A DNA stretch of 64,000 bases from an uncultured bacterium (GCA_937139365.1 CAKZPT010000043.1:1-64000); one strand, 5' to 3'; positions 40,981 through 50,967 are shown, counted from the stretch's first letter. Numbers and translations are program-made. Notes: generated by a model from the sequence alone, not told the origin.

Positions 40981-42338
40981 GCGCAACGATGGCCCGGCTC
41001 CGCGGCCGCCCGTTTCGCGGCGGCGTGCACCCCTCCGAGAACAAGGAGTTGTCGTGGGAGTGCAGGATCGAGACGCTCCCGCCGCCCCCGGTCGTGCAGG
41101 TGCCCGTGCTCCAGCACACCGGCGCGCCCTGCTCGCCGGTCGTCAAGCCGAAACAGGAGGTGCGCGCCGGAGACCTGCTCGCGGATTCCTCCGCGTTCGT
41201 CTCCGCCCCCGTCCATGCACCGGTGGCGGGCGTCGTGCAACGCGAGACGGTCGCGACGTTACCCAACGGACGCCACGTCAAGGTGATTCCGATCCAAACG
41301 GCCGCCGACCAGCCGACGCCGGAGGACCTGTGGGCCGACGTCTACGGCGGCGAATGGCCGCTTGACGGGGTCGAGGCGGCGGAGCCCTCCGCGATCGTAT
41401 CCGCCATCCGCGCGGCCGGGATTGTCGGCCAGGGCGGCGCCGCCTTCCCGACACATGTGAAGCTGACTCCCAACCCGGCCAAGCCGGTGGACACGGTGCT
41501 CGTCAACGGCTGCGAATGCGAGCCCTACCTGACGTCCGACCATCGCCTGATGCTCGAGGCGCCCCGGCCGATCGTCGTCGGCGCCCTGCTGGCCGCCCGC
41601 GCCTGTGGCGCGCGGCGCGTCGTCGCGGCGGTCGAGGACCACAAACCCGGCGCGTCCGCCGCGCTGCGGGCCGCGGCCGACGGCGCCGCGTTCGAGGTGA
41701 TCGAGCTGCCGACGAAGTACCCGATGGGGGGAGAGAAACAGACGGTCCGCGCGGCCCTGGGCCGCACGATTCCGACCGGCGGCCTTCCGCTGGACGTGGG
41801 GGTCGTCGTGCTCAATGTCGCGACCTGCGCCGCGATCGCCCGGGCGGTGCTGCGGGGGCGTCCCCTGACCCACCGCGTGGTCACGGTGACCGGACGCGGC
41901 ATTCGGACGCCGAAGAACCTCCTGGTCCCGGTCGGCGCCTCCTACGCCGACCTCCTTGCGGCCTGCGGCGGGCTGGCGCCGGACGCGGCGCGGGTGATCG
42001 CAGGCGGTCCGATGATGGGCTTTTCGCTCGGCAGCTTTCAGGCGCCCGTGACCAAGGGCACCAGCGGCATCGTGGTGTTGACGGCCGCCGACGTCCGTGC
42101 GGTGGAGGAGACGGCCTGCATACGATGCGGGCGGTGCGTGGACGTATGCCCATTGAACCTCGTACCGACCCGGCTGGCCTTGGCGGCGCGTCACAAAGAC
42201 TGGACGATGGCCCGTCGCTTTCACATCACCGCATGTATGGAATGCGGGTGCTGCGCATGGGTCTGTCCGGCGGCCATTCCGCTGGTCCAGTTGATCCGCA
42301 CCGGCAAGGTTCAGATGCAAAAGGAAGCCGGCGCATGA
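40977..42338 (+). CDS. rnfC: Rnf complex subunit RnfC
   Basis: RnfC is the NADH-binding peripheral subunit of the ion-translocating ferredoxin:NAD+ oxidoreductase. It shows 'RGGVHPSENKELS' at the N-terminus, the nucleotide/FMN region 'AGIVGQGGAAFPTHVKL', 'NGCECEPYLTSDHRLM', 'GGEKQTVRAALGR' and two [4Fe-4S] motifs, 'CIRCGRCVDVCP' and 'CMECGCCAWVCP', near the end. The two clusters separate it from NqrA, which has none. It has 453 residues and starts at ATG 40977, coupled to the small protein before it and to rnfD after it by ATGA overlaps. Confidence 0.95.
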   Translation: MSATMARLRGRPFRGGVHPSENKELSWECRIETLPPPPVVQVPVLQHTGAPCSPVVKPKQEVRAGDLLADSSAFVSAPVHAPVAGVVQRETVATLPNGRHVKVIPIQTAADQPTPEDLWADVYGGEWPLDGVEAAEPSAIVSAIRAAGIVGQGGAAFPTHVKLTPNPAKPVDTVLVNGCECEPYLTSDHRLMLEAPRPIVVGALLAARACGARRVVAAVEDHKPGASAALRAAADGAAFEVIELPTKYPMGGEKQTVRAALGRTIPTGGLPLDVGVVVLNVATCAAIARAVLRGRPLTHRVVTVTGRGIRTPKNLLVPVGASYADLLAACGGLAPDAARVIAGGPMMGFSLGSFQAPVTKGTSGIVVLTAADVRAVEETACIRCGRCVDVCPLNLVPTRLALAARHKDWTMARRFHITACMECGCCAWVCPAAIPLVQLIRTGKVQMQKEAGA

Positions 42339-43360
42339 CCCGCTCGCCCCACGGCCCGGTCCCCAGGGAGGCGGCCGTGACGGCGTCCGCCCCCGCGCCA
42401 GTCGCACCGGCGGTCTCGGTGGCGCCCGGACCGCACCTCCATGCCGCCGCCTCGACGCAACGGATGATGGCCGACGTGCTGGTCGGGCTGGCGCCGCTGG
42501 TGGCGGTGGCGGTGGCGCAGTTCCGCCAGCATGCGCTGTTCCAGATGGCGATCGCCTCGTGCTCCGCGGTGGTCTCCGAGTGGCTGTTTGCACGAATGCG
42601 CGGCCGGCCGGCGACGCTGTGGGACCTTTCGGCGCTCGTCACGGGGCTGATCCTCGCCCTCTCCCTGCCGGCAGGGGCGCCGTGGTACGCGGGCGCGGTC
42701 GGCGCGGCGGTGGCGATCGGACTGGGCAAGGCGATTTTCGGCGGGCTCGGCCAAAACCTCTTCAACCCGGCGATGGTCGGGCGGGCGTTCGCGATGATCT
42801 CCTTTCCCGCGGCCCTCGGCGCCTCCGCGTACGTCTCGCCATCGCTGGGCATCGAGGCGGTGACCTCGGCCACCCCATTGACCGCCTTCAAGATGTCCGG
42901 GCAGGTGACGCCCATTGGCCCGCTGTTCCTCGGTGCCACCAACGGTTCGATCGGCGAGACCAGCGCGCTGGCGGCTCTGCTCGGCGGGCTCTACCTTTGC
43001 TTTCGGCGAACGGCGCCCTGGGAAATCCCCGCCGGCGCGATCCTTGCGATGGGGGCCGCCGCGCTGCCGGGCCTCGCCGGGGGTGGAACGACGTGGACGC
43101 TGGCCCACGACCTGTCGGCCGGGGCCTTCATGTACGGAGCGTTTTTCATCGCCACCGACCCGGTCACCAGCCCCCTCACGCCCCGCGGGAAGTGGATCTT
43201 CGGCGCCGGCTTCGGCCTTCTCGTCGCCATGATCCGCCGCTTCAGCGGCTATCCCGAAGGCGTGATGTTCGCGATCCTGGTGATGAACGCGCTGGTGCCG
43301 TTGATCAACCGCGGCACGATTCCGGTGCCCGTCGGCGGCCCGGCGCCGCAAACGAGGTGA
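42335..43360 (+). CDS. rnfD: Rnf complex subunit RnfD
   Basis: This integral membrane flavoprotein has about nine or ten helices. The covalent FMN attachment site is in 'AVTSATPLTAFKM'. Other family features include 'HLHAAASTQRMMADVLVGL', 'GLGQNLFNPAMVGRAF', 'AFMYGAFFIATDPVTSPLT' and 'FSGYPEGVMFAILVMNAL'. It has 341 residues. An N-terminal extension of about 30 Pro/Ala-rich residues precedes the domain, and translation may start a little further in. It overlaps rnfC by ATGA and is followed by rnfG after 4 bases. Confidence 0.93.
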   Translation: MTRSPHGPVPREAAVTASAPAPVAPAVSVAPGPHLHAAASTQRMMADVLVGLAPLVAVAVAQFRQHALFQMAIASCSAVVSEWLFARMRGRPATLWDLSALVTGLILALSLPAGAPWYAGAVGAAVAIGLGKAIFGGLGQNLFNPAMVGRAFAMISFPAALGASAYVSPSLGIEAVTSATPLTAFKMSGQVTPIGPLFLGATNGSIGETSALAALLGGLYLCFRRTAPWEIPAGAILAMGAAALPGLAGGGTTWTLAHDLSAGAFMYGAFFIATDPVTSPLTPRGKWIFGAGFGLLVAMIRRFSGYPEGVMFAILVMNALVPLINRGTIPVPVGGPAPQTR

Positions 43361-43364
43361 GGCC

Positions 43365-43946
43365 GTGAAACGCAATCCGATCCTCGATGCGTGGCTGGTC
43401 ATCGCGCTCTCGGCCGGGTTTGGCTCCTCGCTGGCCGCCGTTCAGGCCGCCTTGAAACCCCGCATCGAAGCTAACAAGCTGTGCGACACCCTCGGCCAGG
43501 TCCCCGTCCTCGTCACGTCGGCCACACGGGCGGAGAAGGTGGTCGTCGGCGACCGGGTGTACTACCGCGCCCTCGACGCCGCCGGCGTCACCGTCGGCTG
43601 GGTCGTGCCGGCGTCCGGTCAGGGGTTCGCGGACAAAATCGAGCTGCTGATCGGCCTCGACGCGACCGCCTCGACGATCACCGGCATCTACGTCCTCGAC
43701 CAGAAGGAGACGCCGGGGTTGGGGGACAACATCACGACGGAGGCGTTTCGCAGGCGGTTCTTGAGAAAGCCCGCTGATGTTCCGCTGTCCGTTCGCAAGG
43801 ACGGCGCGGCGGCGGCGCATGAAATCGAGGCGATCACCGGGGCGACGATCTCCTCCGAGAGCGTCGTTGCGATCGTGAACGCCGCCCTGCGGCAGTTTGC
43901 CGGGCAGCTTCGGTCGGGGGCGATCCGCCCCGGAGGCATCCCATGA
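43365..43946 (+). CDS. rnfG: Rnf complex subunit RnfG
   Basis: RnfG has one N-terminal helix ('AWLVIALSAGFGSSLAAVQA') and a periplasmic FMN-binding domain whose covalent attachment Thr is in 'IEAITGATISSESVV'. 'YVLDQKETPGLGDNI' is the usual 'E(T/S)PGLG' motif. It has 193 residues. It starts at GTG 43365 with GAGGTGAGG upstream and overlaps rnfE by ATGA. It relays electrons between flavins of RnfD and the other membrane subunits. Confidence 0.93.
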   Translation: MKRNPILDAWLVIALSAGFGSSLAAVQAALKPRIEANKLCDTLGQVPVLVTSATRAEKVVVGDRVYYRALDAAGVTVGWVVPASGQGFADKIELLIGLDATASTITGIYVLDQKETPGLGDNITTEAFRRRFLRKPADVPLSVRKDGAAAAHEIEAITGATISSESVVAIVNAALRQFAGQLRSGAIRPGGIP

Positions 43947-44593
43947 GCAGCGACGGTCCGACGCCGGCCGAACGGTTCCTGCGCGGCATCCTGCCGGAAA
44001 ACCCCGTACTGCGGCAGGTGTTGGGCATCTGCCCTACCCTTGCGGTGACCAACACGATGGAGGGGGCCGTGACGATGACCGGCGCGGTGCTCTTCGTACT
44101 GACCTGCGCCAACGTCCTCGTCAGCCTGATCCGGCCCCTGCTGAAACCTCACCTGCGCATCTTGGTCTTTACCCTGACGATCGCCACCTTCGTGACGATC
44201 GCCGACCGCCTCCTGGCCGCCTTCTTGTACGACATGAGCCGACAGCTCGGACCGTACATCCCGCTCATCATCGTCAACTGCATCATCATCGCCCGCTGCG
44301 AGATCTGCGCCTCCAAGCAGCCGGTGCGGACGGCGCTGATGGACGCCCTCGGCCAGTCGCTGGGGTTCGGCCTGGCGCTGTGCGCGCTGGCCAGCGTGCG
44401 GGAAATCCTCGGCTTCGGCACGTGGTTCGGAAAATGGCTCGGGTGGCGCGTGCTGCCGGTCGGCCTGTCGGAACGGGTCTGGGCGCCCTGGACCGTGATG
44501 ATCCTGCCGCCGGGGGCGTTCATTGCCCTCGCCCTGCTGCTGGGCGCCGTGAACTGGGCCACGGCCCGCGCGCGAGCCCGCAAGGAGGCCTGA
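43943..44593 (+). CDS. rnfE: Rnf complex subunit RnfE
   Basis: This six-helix membrane protein belongs to the RnfE/NqrD family. The N-terminal '[18 protein letters not shown]' contains the conserved Cys thought to help bind an Fe-S cluster in the membrane with RnfA, and '[14 protein letters not shown]' gives the second. It ends '[19 protein letters not shown]', as in family members. It has 216 residues and starts at ATG 43943, overlapping rnfG. One base separates it from rnfA. Confidence 0.94.
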   Translation: MSSDGPTPAERFLRGILPENPVLRQVLGICPTLAVTNTMEGAVTMTGAVLFVLTCANVLVSLIRPLLKPHLRILVFTLTIATFVTIADRLLAAFLYDMSRQLGPYIPLIIVNCIIIARCEICASKQPVRTALMDALGQSLGFGLALCALASVREILGFGTWFGKWLGWRVLPVGLSERVWAPWTVMILPPGAFIALALLLGAVNWATARARARKEA

Positions 44594-44594
44594 G

Positions 44595-45347
44595 ATGTCC
44601 TATCTCTCGACCGTCCTCCTGCTGGCGATCTCGTCGGCGCTGATCAACAACATGGTCTTTCACTTCTTCGTGGGATGCTGCCCCTTCATCGGCGTCTCCC
44701 GGCGGGTGGACATGGCCTTCGGCATGGGGGCGGCAGTGACCTTCGTGGTCACGGTCGCCGCCTTCCTGAGCTGGACCATCACGTGGTTCGTCCTCGCGCC
44801 CGGCGCGCCGTTGACGACGGCGGTCTGGCGGTGGCTGCGCCCGCCATCTTCCGCGACGCCCGACCTCAGCATTCTCTGCTATCTCGTCTACATCTTCGTC
44901 ATCGCATGGGCCGTGCAGCTGGTCGAGATGTACATCCGCAAATTCTTTCCGTCGCTCTACAAGGCCTTCGGGGTATTTCTTCCGTTGATCACGACCAACT
45001 GCGTCATCCTGTTCGTCTGCCTCGAGATCATGAAGCACGTCGGCCCCATCCCCGGCTCGGTGCCGGATCCGTGGAGGCTGGACAAGGCGCTGATCTATGC
45101 GGTGTGCGCCGGCCTCGGCTTCATGCTGGCGATCGTCGTCATGGCCGGCCTGCGGGAGGAGCTGGAGCTCTGCGACGTTCCGGCGCCGTTGAAGGGGCCT
45201 GGGATCACATTGGCGATCGCCGGCATCCTCGCGCTGGCGTTTCTCGGATTCACCGGCATGGACGCGAATCTCGCGAAACGGTTCCAGTCCTCCGCCCTGC
45301 CGGAGGGCGTGGCGGCCTCCACGAATCCACCGACCCACGCGCCCTGA
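44595..45347 (+). CDS. rnfA: Rnf complex subunit RnfA, unusually long
   Basis: RnfA (NqrE-like) forms the ion-conducting membrane pair with RnfE. '[21 protein letters not shown]' and '[15 protein letters not shown]' carry the cluster-binding Cys residues in the expected helices, and '[19 protein letters not shown]' is the usual C-terminal helix region. At 250 residues it is about 55 longer than typical RnfA: there is a roughly 25-residue loop ('[20 protein letters not shown]') between helices 2 and 3 and an added C-terminal tail. It is the last gene of the operon; rnfB, normally adjacent to rnfA, is not found. A run of six T follows at 45381-45386. Confidence 0.93.
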   Translation: MSYLSTVLLLAISSALINNMVFHFFVGCCPFIGVSRRVDMAFGMGAAVTFVVTVAAFLSWTITWFVLAPGAPLTTAVWRWLRPPSSATPDLSILCYLVYIFVIAWAVQLVEMYIRKFFPSLYKAFGVFLPLITTNCVILFVCLEIMKHVGPIPGSVPDPWRLDKALIYAVCAGLGFMLAIVVMAGLREELELCDVPAPLKGPGITLAIAGILALAFLGFTGMDANLAKRFQSSALPEGVAASTNPPTHAP

Positions 45348-45384
45348 CCCTGCTGTCTCGGCCGCGGCGCGCGACGCACCTTTT

Positions 45385-45774
45385 TTAGCCTGCGGCCACC
45401 CAGATGCTCCGCCGCCGGGGGCCGTCGAATTCGCAGAAAAAGACCCCCTGCCAGGTGCCCAGGCGCAGCCGGCCCCCCTCCACGGGAACGCGGACCGACG
45501 AGCCCATTAGGGATGCCTTCACATGCGCCGCCGCGTTGCCCTCGTCGTGCGCGTAATCCCCCGACCACGGCACCGCCCGGTCGAGGGCCCGCAGCAGGTC
45601 CTCCGCGACGTCGGGATCGGCGTTTTCGTTGATCGTCACCCCGGCCGTGGTGTGCGGAACGAAGACCGTCACCCACCCGTCCCGGACGCCGAGCCTCTCC
45701 GCCGCGCCCGCAACCGCCTCCGTGATCGGGATCATTTCGGACCGGCGGCGGCTCGACACGTGCAATTCGATCAT
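45385..45774 (-). CDS. yjbQ: YjbQ family protein (UPF0047)
   Basis: This is a compact 129-residue protein with the family signature 'VFVPHTTAGVTINENADPDV', the His-rich pocket 'YAHDEGNAAAHVKASLMG', and 'LGTWQGVFFCEFDGPRRR'. YjbQ proteins show weak thiamine-phosphate synthase activity in E. coli, but the physiological role is unsettled. It ends with TAA, one of few intact genes here to use that stop. It starts at ATG 45774, overlapping the agmatine deiminase stop (ATGA). Confidence 0.93.
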   Translation of the reverse strand: MIELHVSSRRRSEMIPITEAVAGAAERLGVRDGWVTVFVPHTTAGVTINENADPDVAEDLLRALDRAVPWSGDYAHDEGNAAAHVKASLMGSSVRVPVEGGRLRLGTWQGVFFCEFDGPRRRSIWVAAG

Positions 45775-46880
45775 GACGGCTCCCCCATGCGAACGGGCCG
45801 ATCTCCCTCCGCCGCCGGCGGTCGACGACCGGCCGGCTGCTCGTGGGTGAGGCAGTGCACCGAGCCCAGTCCCAGCAGCAGATCGACCGCGTGGATGCCG
45901 ACGACGGTCCGGCCCGGGAATAGGTCGGCCAAAATGCCTAGCGCGACGCGGTCGTTCGGATCGTTGAACGTCGGCGCCAACACGGCCTCGTTGCAGATGT
46001 AAAAATTCGTATAGCTGGCCGGAAGGCGGCGGCCACGGTAGGTCAACGGTTCAGGCATCGGCAGCTCGACCACCGTGGGGCGCGACCCGTCCTCCAGCCG
46101 CGCGTCCTGCAGACGCTCCAGGTTTTCGCTCAGGATCGCGTGGTTCTCGTCCGATCCGTCCGGCTCCACCGCAGCCAGCAGGGTCCTCGGGTCGACAAAC
46201 CGGCAGCAGCCGTCCACATGCCCGTGGGTGTCGTCGTCGCCGGCGATGCCGCGGCCCAGCCAGATCACGTTCGTCACGCCCAGCCAGCGGCGGAACACCT
46301 CCTCGTAATCGCGCCGGCTGAAGCCGGGGTTGCGGACCTGCACGTGGGGGTCCAACAGGCATTGCTCCGTCGTCACGAGACTTCCGCGGCCGTTGACGTC
46401 GAAGGCCCCACCCTCCAGCGCGACGCGCCGGCCGGCGTGGACCGGTTCGATTCGCGGCAGGCCGATGGCCTCCGCGGCGCGGCGGGGGATCTCGGCGTCG
46501 TTTTGCCAGTCGTCGTAGCGCGCCCAGCCGGTGAAGCCGAAGTGGGCCACGTGCACGCGCCCTTCGGCATCCGTCACGAAGATGGGCCCCGCATCGCGGG
46601 CCCAGCTCCGGTCGCTCGGAAAACGGAAGAAGTCCACCCGCTCCAGCGCGACGCCCTCTCCTTCCAGCACGGGTCGGACCACGCGTTCATGCTGGGGGGA
46701 GCGCACGATGATCCGGATGCGCTCGGAGGGGCCGATCCGGCGAACGGTTTCGCCGAAGTCCCACTGCACGGCCGCCAGCTTGCCCGGCCAGTCCTTGCGG
46801 CTGTGGGGCCAACAGAGCCAGGTGGCCTCATGAAGTTCCCACTCGGCCGGGTGACGCCACGCTGGTTGCGGATCAGTCAC
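45771..46880 (-). CDS. aguA: agmatine deiminase (peptidylarginine deiminase-family)
   Basis: It hydrolyses agmatine to N-carbamoylputrescine and ammonia. Family landmarks are 'EATWLCWPHSRKDWPGK', 'DRSWARDAGPIFV', 'VALEGGAFDVNGRGSLVTT', 'GDDDTHGHVDGCCRFV' with the catalytic Asp/His, and the nucleophilic Cys in 'GLGSVHCLTHEQP'. It has 369 residues. N-carbamoylputrescine amidase is usually encoded beside it; none is present here. With the ornithine decarboxylase at 14843, the organism seems to have two routes toward putrescine. It overlaps the small protein before it by 8 bases and yjbQ after it by 4. Confidence 0.93.
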   Translation of the reverse strand: MTDPQPAWRHPAEWELHEATWLCWPHSRKDWPGKLAAVQWDFGETVRRIGPSERIRIIVRSPQHERVVRPVLEGEGVALERVDFFRFPSDRSWARDAGPIFVTDAEGRVHVAHFGFTGWARYDDWQNDAEIPRRAAEAIGLPRIEPVHAGRRVALEGGAFDVNGRGSLVTTEQCLLDPHVQVRNPGFSRRDYEEVFRRWLGVTNVIWLGRGIAGDDDTHGHVDGCCRFVDPRTLLAAVEPDGSDENHAILSENLERLQDARLEDGSRPTVVELPMPEPLTYRGRRLPASYTNFYICNEAVLAPTFNDPNDRVALGILADLFPGRTVVGIHAVDLLLGLGSVHCLTHEQPAGRRPPAAEGDRPVRMGEPS

Positions 46881-47019
46881 GGCATTCGTCCATCGCGGCC
46901 GCCGGCGGCATCGCCTCGACTGGCCGGCGACGCGCGATCCACCAGCCCCGCGCCGCCAGCACCGCGAGGGCCCCGGCCAGCGCGCCGGCCAGCCACCGGC
47001 GCTCGACGGGATTCAACAT
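46873..47019 (-). CDS. small single-TM protein between leuS and agmatine deiminase
   Basis: The 48-residue product from ATG 47019 has one membrane helix ('WLAGALAGALAVLAARGWW') after a short charged start ('MLNPVERR'), and an Arg/Pro tail ending 'MDECRD'. It overlaps the agmatine deiminase start by 8 bases, in line with the coupled genes around it. No family was recognised. It may be a small membrane protein or a translational coupler; confidence is limited because of its size. Confidence 0.45.
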   Translation of the reverse strand: MLNPVERRWLAGALAGALAVLAARGWWIARRRPVEAMPPAAAMDECRD

Positions 47020-47094
47020 AAACCAGGGGCGGAGTTTATCCAGTCCGCACGCCGTCGCGCCCCATGGAGTCCGCCCGCCCAACGCCGGGACTCC

Positions 47095-49602
47095 TCACTC
47101 CGCGGCGATGTTGACCAGCCGGCCGGGGACCACCACGACCTTCCGGATAGTGCGTCCCTCGAGCCACCTGGCCAGATGCGGATCGGCGAGCGCCTGTTGC
47201 TCGACCTCTGCGGCGGCGGCGGCGGCGGCCACACGGATGCGGCCGCGCACCCGACCGTTGACCTGCACGGCCAGCTCGATCTCCTCGCGCCGGATCGCAT
47301 CGTCCCGCGCTTCGGGCCAGCGGGCGCGCAGCACGCTGCCCTCGTGGCCGAGCCCGCGCCACAGCTCCTCGGCGATGTGCGGCGCAAACGGCGACAGCAA
47401 CAGCACGAGGTTCTCGATCGCCTCGCGGTACACCGCCCTCCGCGACGCCGGATCGGCGGGGCTCACCGCCATCCTCTCGACCGAATTGAACAACTCCATG
47501 ATCGCGGCCACCGCCGTGTTGAAGCGAAAATCGCCCTCCATGTCGCCGGTGATCTTCGCGATGGATTCGTGCAGCTTACGGTAGACCTCTCGCTCCTCGG
47601 CGCCGAGCTCCCCCAGCCGGACCGAAAGGCCCCGCGCCCCGTCGAGCACCTCACGGGTCTGGGCGACCCGCCGCCAGAGACGATTTAAGAAACGGTGGAC
47701 GCCCTCGACGGCCGCATCGCTCCATTCGGCGTCCTTCTCCGGCGGTCCGATGAACAGGGTGTAGAGGCGCAGCGTGTCGGCCCCATAGCGCCGGACCAGT
47801 TCGTCGGGGCTAACGACGTTGCCTTTCGATTTCGACATCTTGTGGAGCTGGCCGTCTTTCTCGCTGCGCTTGCAGATCATCCCCTGGGTGAAGAGCGCCC
47901 CGAACGGCTCGCGGAACGAAACGTAGCCGGCGTCGTGCAGGACCTTCACGATGAAGCGCGAATAGAGGAGGTGGAGCACGGCGTGTTCGATGCCGCCAAT
48001 GTACTGATCCACCGGCAGCCAGCGGTCCACGTCCTCGCGGACGAACGGCGCGTCGGGGCAACGGGGATTGATGTAGCGTAGGAAATACCAGCACGAACAC
48101 AGCCACTGGGCGAGCGTGTCGGTTTCGCGGGTCGCCGGCCGACCGCAGTTGGGGCAGGCCGTCCGCAGGAACCCCTCGTGCGCCGCCAGCGGGTTGCCCC
48201 GCTCCATCCGGAATTCCACGTCGTTTGGCAGACGGACCGGCAGGTCGCGATCCGGGACCGGAACGGCGCCGCAGTGTTCGCAATGGACGATTGGGATCGG
48301 CGCGCCCCAGTACCGTTGCCGGCTGATCAACCAGTCGCGGATCTTCCAGGAGACCGCCGGTTCCGCCGCCCCGATGCGGTGACCGTGGGCGATGAGGTCG
48401 GCCATAGCCTCGCGGTTTCCACGTCCGTCGAACGGGCCGGAGGCATCGAGCACGCCGTCGTTCACGTACGCCGCCTCCATTGCGGCGGGGTCGAGCCGTC
48501 CGCCGGGCGGCTGGATGACGACCTGCACCGGCAGGCCGTATTTGCGGGCGAACTCGAAGTCCCTTTGGTCGTGGGCCGGCACCGCCATGACGGCGCCGGT
48601 GCCGTAGTCCATGAGCACGTAGTTGGCCACCCAGAGTGGGGCCGTCCGGCCGCTGTACGGATTGACCACATGAAGACCTGTGAACACGCCTTCCTTCTCC
48701 GCGGTCTCCGCGGTCCGCTCGGCCCGAGAGCGGCGGCGTTGCCGCTCGATGAAGTCGCGGACTTCGGCGGCGCGCGGGCCTGAGGCCGCCAACTTCTCCG
48801 CCAGCGGGTGCTCCGGAGCGATCGCCATGAAGGTCACGCCGTACACCGTGTCGGGCCGCGTGGTGAAGACCGGGCACGGATCTCCCGTCTCGGCCACGCG
48901 GAAGTGAATTCGGGCGCCCTCCGAACGGCCCAACCAGTTGGCTTGCATCGCCCGGACGCGCTCGGGCCATCGGTCCAGCAGGGCCAGGTCGTCCAGCAGC
49001 GCCTGGGCATAGGCGGTGATTCGGAAGAACCATTGCGTCAGTTCCCGCTGCGTCACCGGCCGCCCGCAGCGATCGCAGGTCCCGTCGGCGCGGACCTCCT
49101 CGTTGGCCAGGGTCGTGCAGAACTCGCACCAGTTCACGGGGGCGCTCTGCCGGTAGGCCAGCCCGCGTCGGTGCAGCAGCAGAAAGATCCACTGGGTCCA
49201 GCGGTAGTACTCCGGATGGCAGGTCGCGACCTCGCGAGACCAATCGTAGCCGACGCCCCAGGAGCGGATCTGTCGCTTCATTTGCGCGATGTTGCGGCTG
49301 GTCCATTCCTTCGGATGCACGCCGTGCAGCTTGGCCGCGTTTTCGGCGGGAAGGCCAAAGGCGTCCCAGCCCATCGGCGCCAGCACCCGAAACCCGCGCA
49401 TCCGCTTGTAGCGCGCGACGGCGTCCCCGAGGATGTAGTTTCGGCCGTGGCCGACGTGCAGCGTGCCCGACGGATACGGAAACATCACGAGGCAATAGTA
49501 CTTCCGCGAGGCATCGGAGGTGTCCACCGCAAAGCACCCATCCCGCTCCCACGCGTCTTGCCAGCGCGGCTCGATCTCGGCAAAGGGGTATCTGTCGTTC
49601 AT
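47095..49602 (-). CDS. leuS: leucyl-tRNA synthetase
   Basis: LeuS charges tRNA-Leu. It shows class I signatures '[14 protein letters not shown]' (HIGH-type) and '[10 protein letters not shown]' (KMSKS), the CP1 editing domain ('[15 protein letters not shown]', '[19 protein letters not shown]'), a zinc-knuckle-like '[12 protein letters not shown]' with 'CDRCGRPVT', and the C-terminal '[11 protein letters not shown]'. It has 835 residues, the usual size. The chosen start is ATG 49602 ('[15 protein letters not shown]') with AAAGGCG upstream; the 120 bases of open frame before it are Arg-rich and include the promoter. It heads a run with the small membrane protein, aguA and yjbQ. Confidence 0.96.
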   Translation of the reverse strand: MNDRYPFAEIEPRWQDAWERDGCFAVDTSDASRKYYCLVMFPYPSGTLHVGHGRNYILGDAVARYKRMRGFRVLAPMGWDAFGLPAENAAKLHGVHPKEWTSRNIAQMKRQIRSWGVGYDWSREVATCHPEYYRWTQWIFLLLHRRGLAYRQSAPVNWCEFCTTLANEEVRADGTCDRCGRPVTQRELTQWFFRITAYAQALLDDLALLDRWPERVRAMQANWLGRSEGARIHFRVAETGDPCPVFTTRPDTVYGVTFMAIAPEHPLAEKLAASGPRAAEVRDFIERQRRRSRAERTAETAEKEGVFTGLHVVNPYSGRTAPLWVANYVLMDYGTGAVMAVPAHDQRDFEFARKYGLPVQVVIQPPGGRLDPAAMEAAYVNDGVLDASGPFDGRGNREAMADLIAHGHRIGAAEPAVSWKIRDWLISRQRYWGAPIPIVHCEHCGAVPVPDRDLPVRLPNDVEFRMERGNPLAAHEGFLRTACPNCGRPATRETDTLAQWLCSCWYFLRYINPRCPDAPFVREDVDRWLPVDQYIGGIEHAVLHLLYSRFIVKVLHDAGYVSFREPFGALFTQGMICKRSEKDGQLHKMSKSKGNVVSPDELVRRYGADTLRLYTLFIGPPEKDAEWSDAAVEGVHRFLNRLWRRVAQTREVLDGARGLSVRLGELGAEEREVYRKLHESIAKITGDMEGDFRFNTAVAAIMELFNSVERMAVSPADPASRRAVYREAIENLVLLLSPFAPHIAEELWRGLGHEGSVLRARWPEARDDAIRREEIELAVQVNGRVRGRIRVAAAAAAAEVEQQALADPHLARWLEGRTIRKVVVVPGRLVNIAAE

Positions 49603-49627
49603 GAATCGCCTTTCGAAACGGGCGCGC

Positions 49628-49636
49628 ATTTTACCA
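49628..49636 (-). promoter_or_regulatory. extended -10 promoter of leuS
   Basis: Reverse strand TGGTAAAAT (49636-49628) is an extended -10 with the best -10 hexamer in the window after the DeoR promoter. It lies 25 bases before the leuS ATG, leaving room for a short leader containing AAAGGCG. The -35 region (TGTCCA, 17 bases upstream) is poor. Confidence 0.5.
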
Positions 49637-49737
49637 GAACCGAGCGCCGCTGGACATCGCCGAGACAGGCTCCGGCGCCGTTCCCGGAATGGCGTCCCAC
49701 GCCGGCGCCGTTCCCCCCGCAAGCCAACGCCGGAGGC

Positions 49738-50600
49738 TTACGCGGAGCCGGACCGACGCATCCAATCCTTCCGCGTGGGCCGCGAGCGGAGCGCGTTGGC
49801 CGCCGCGTCATCGAACCGTTTGGCGACCGGATCCCACCGCAGGCGCCGGCCCAGCTCGATCGAGATCAGCCCGATGTGGAGGGCCGTGCTCAGGCGGTGC
49901 GCATGCTCCGGAGGATAGGTTGTGATCTTTCGGGAGCGAACGCAGTCGAGAAAATCGCGGTGCTCGGTCGGCGGCCGGGGCCACAGACGGCTTTGGCTGA
50001 CCTCGTACTTGATCTGTAAGATGTCGGCCGGTTCCGCCTCGAAACGCCCCCGCCGGCCGGTGCACGAAACCCACCCGCGGGTGCCCTCGAAACGAATGGA
50101 CGGCCCCGTTGAGCGCACCGTCATTTCCACACCGTTGCCGTAGCGGTAACCCACCTCGAACTCTGTCGGGGTGGTGGTCATCGCGTCGGCGGGGATCCGG
50201 CCCCTACCCTCCATCTCCGTCGGCCCGCTTTCTTCCGCAAAGTTGGCCACTTGGGCCGTGTCCACGAAATGCGCCCCCCAGTCGGTTAGCATGCCCCCCG
50301 AATACTCCCGGACCTGGCGCCACACCATGGCCTCGGTACGGGAGCGGCTATAGGGGGCGAAGGGCGCGGGGCCGAGCCACATCTCGTAATCCAAGTCCGG
50401 CGGCGGCGGCTCGGCCGGCTCCTTCGGCGCCACCCGGCCCGCCGGCAGTCCGACGAGGATCCGCTTCAATTCGCCGATCGCACCGTTCCGGACCCACTCG
50501 GCCAGCTTGTGGTAGCGGATCGACGACCGGTCCTCCAGCCCGAGATGGAACACCCGGCCGGACCGCCGAACCGCCTCTCCACGCAGTACCTTACTGGAAC
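49738..50600 (-). pseudogene. Gfo/Idh/MocA oxidoreductase lacking its N-terminal Rossmann domain
   Basis: The frame from about 50600 reads 'EAVRRSGRVFHLGLEDRSS', 'KLAEWVRNGAIGELKRILVG', 'LDYEMWLGPAPFAPYSRSR', 'VREYSGGMLTDWGAHFVDT', and 'EHRDFLDCVRSRK', the middle and C-terminal parts of a sugar oxidoreductase of the Tat-exported type. The NAD-binding GxGxxG and the EKP motif, about 130 residues, are absent; none of the reverse frames upstream contains them. The open frame continues to 50703 but the extra residues are not family-like. This is a 5'-truncated remnant with no plausible start. It lies alone, 135 bases from leuS. Confidence 0.72.
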
Positions 50601-50877
50601 GTACCAGGGTTGCAATCGCGCCGACGTGCCCGACGCCCAATGGGCAGCTCGATGGGCGGCGGCCCTCGTGCCGGCATGGTCCAGCCTCGCCCCCATCCGA
50701 CACAGCCGCAACGGTCCCATCAGACTCCGCCGTCCCCGGGTGTGTCTCCGGTCCGACGAGCCGCGCCGGCGCCGCGCGGCTCCCCTTGGCCCCCCACGAA
50801 TGCCGATCCGTTTCGTCGGCGGGGCCGTCCCCGCCTTACGTTGATCTCACCGGACAAGAGCCCGTTCATCGCAACGG
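50601..50877. other. intergenic region upstream of the kinase, no gene found
   Basis: This stretch occupies the place where the missing N-terminus of the Gfo/Idh remnant should be, but no frame on either strand contains recognisable protein sequence. It has the same base composition as coding DNA. Confidence 0.4.
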
Positions 50878-50906
50878 TTGCCGGAGAGCCATGATCTACG
50901 TATAGT
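50878..50906 (+). promoter_or_regulatory. promoter of the Ser/Thr kinase gene
   Basis: TTGCCG (50878-50883), 17-base spacer, TATAGT (50901-50906; 5 of 6 consensus). The kinase ATG is 61 bases downstream, so this message would have a normal leader. It could drive the following lpxI-Gfo/Idh-lpxB genes too, since all four are closely spaced. Confidence 0.55.
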
Positions 50907-50967
50907 CAGCTTGTCGCGGGACGGCGCCCGTGGCCGAACGTCAAGGAGCGATGAGCCGAGGTTGCGG

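Noticed and set aside
45381-45386. Intrinsic terminator after rnfA
   Set aside because: There is a T6 run, but no convincing GC stem immediately before it, and the bases overlap the yjbQ stop.
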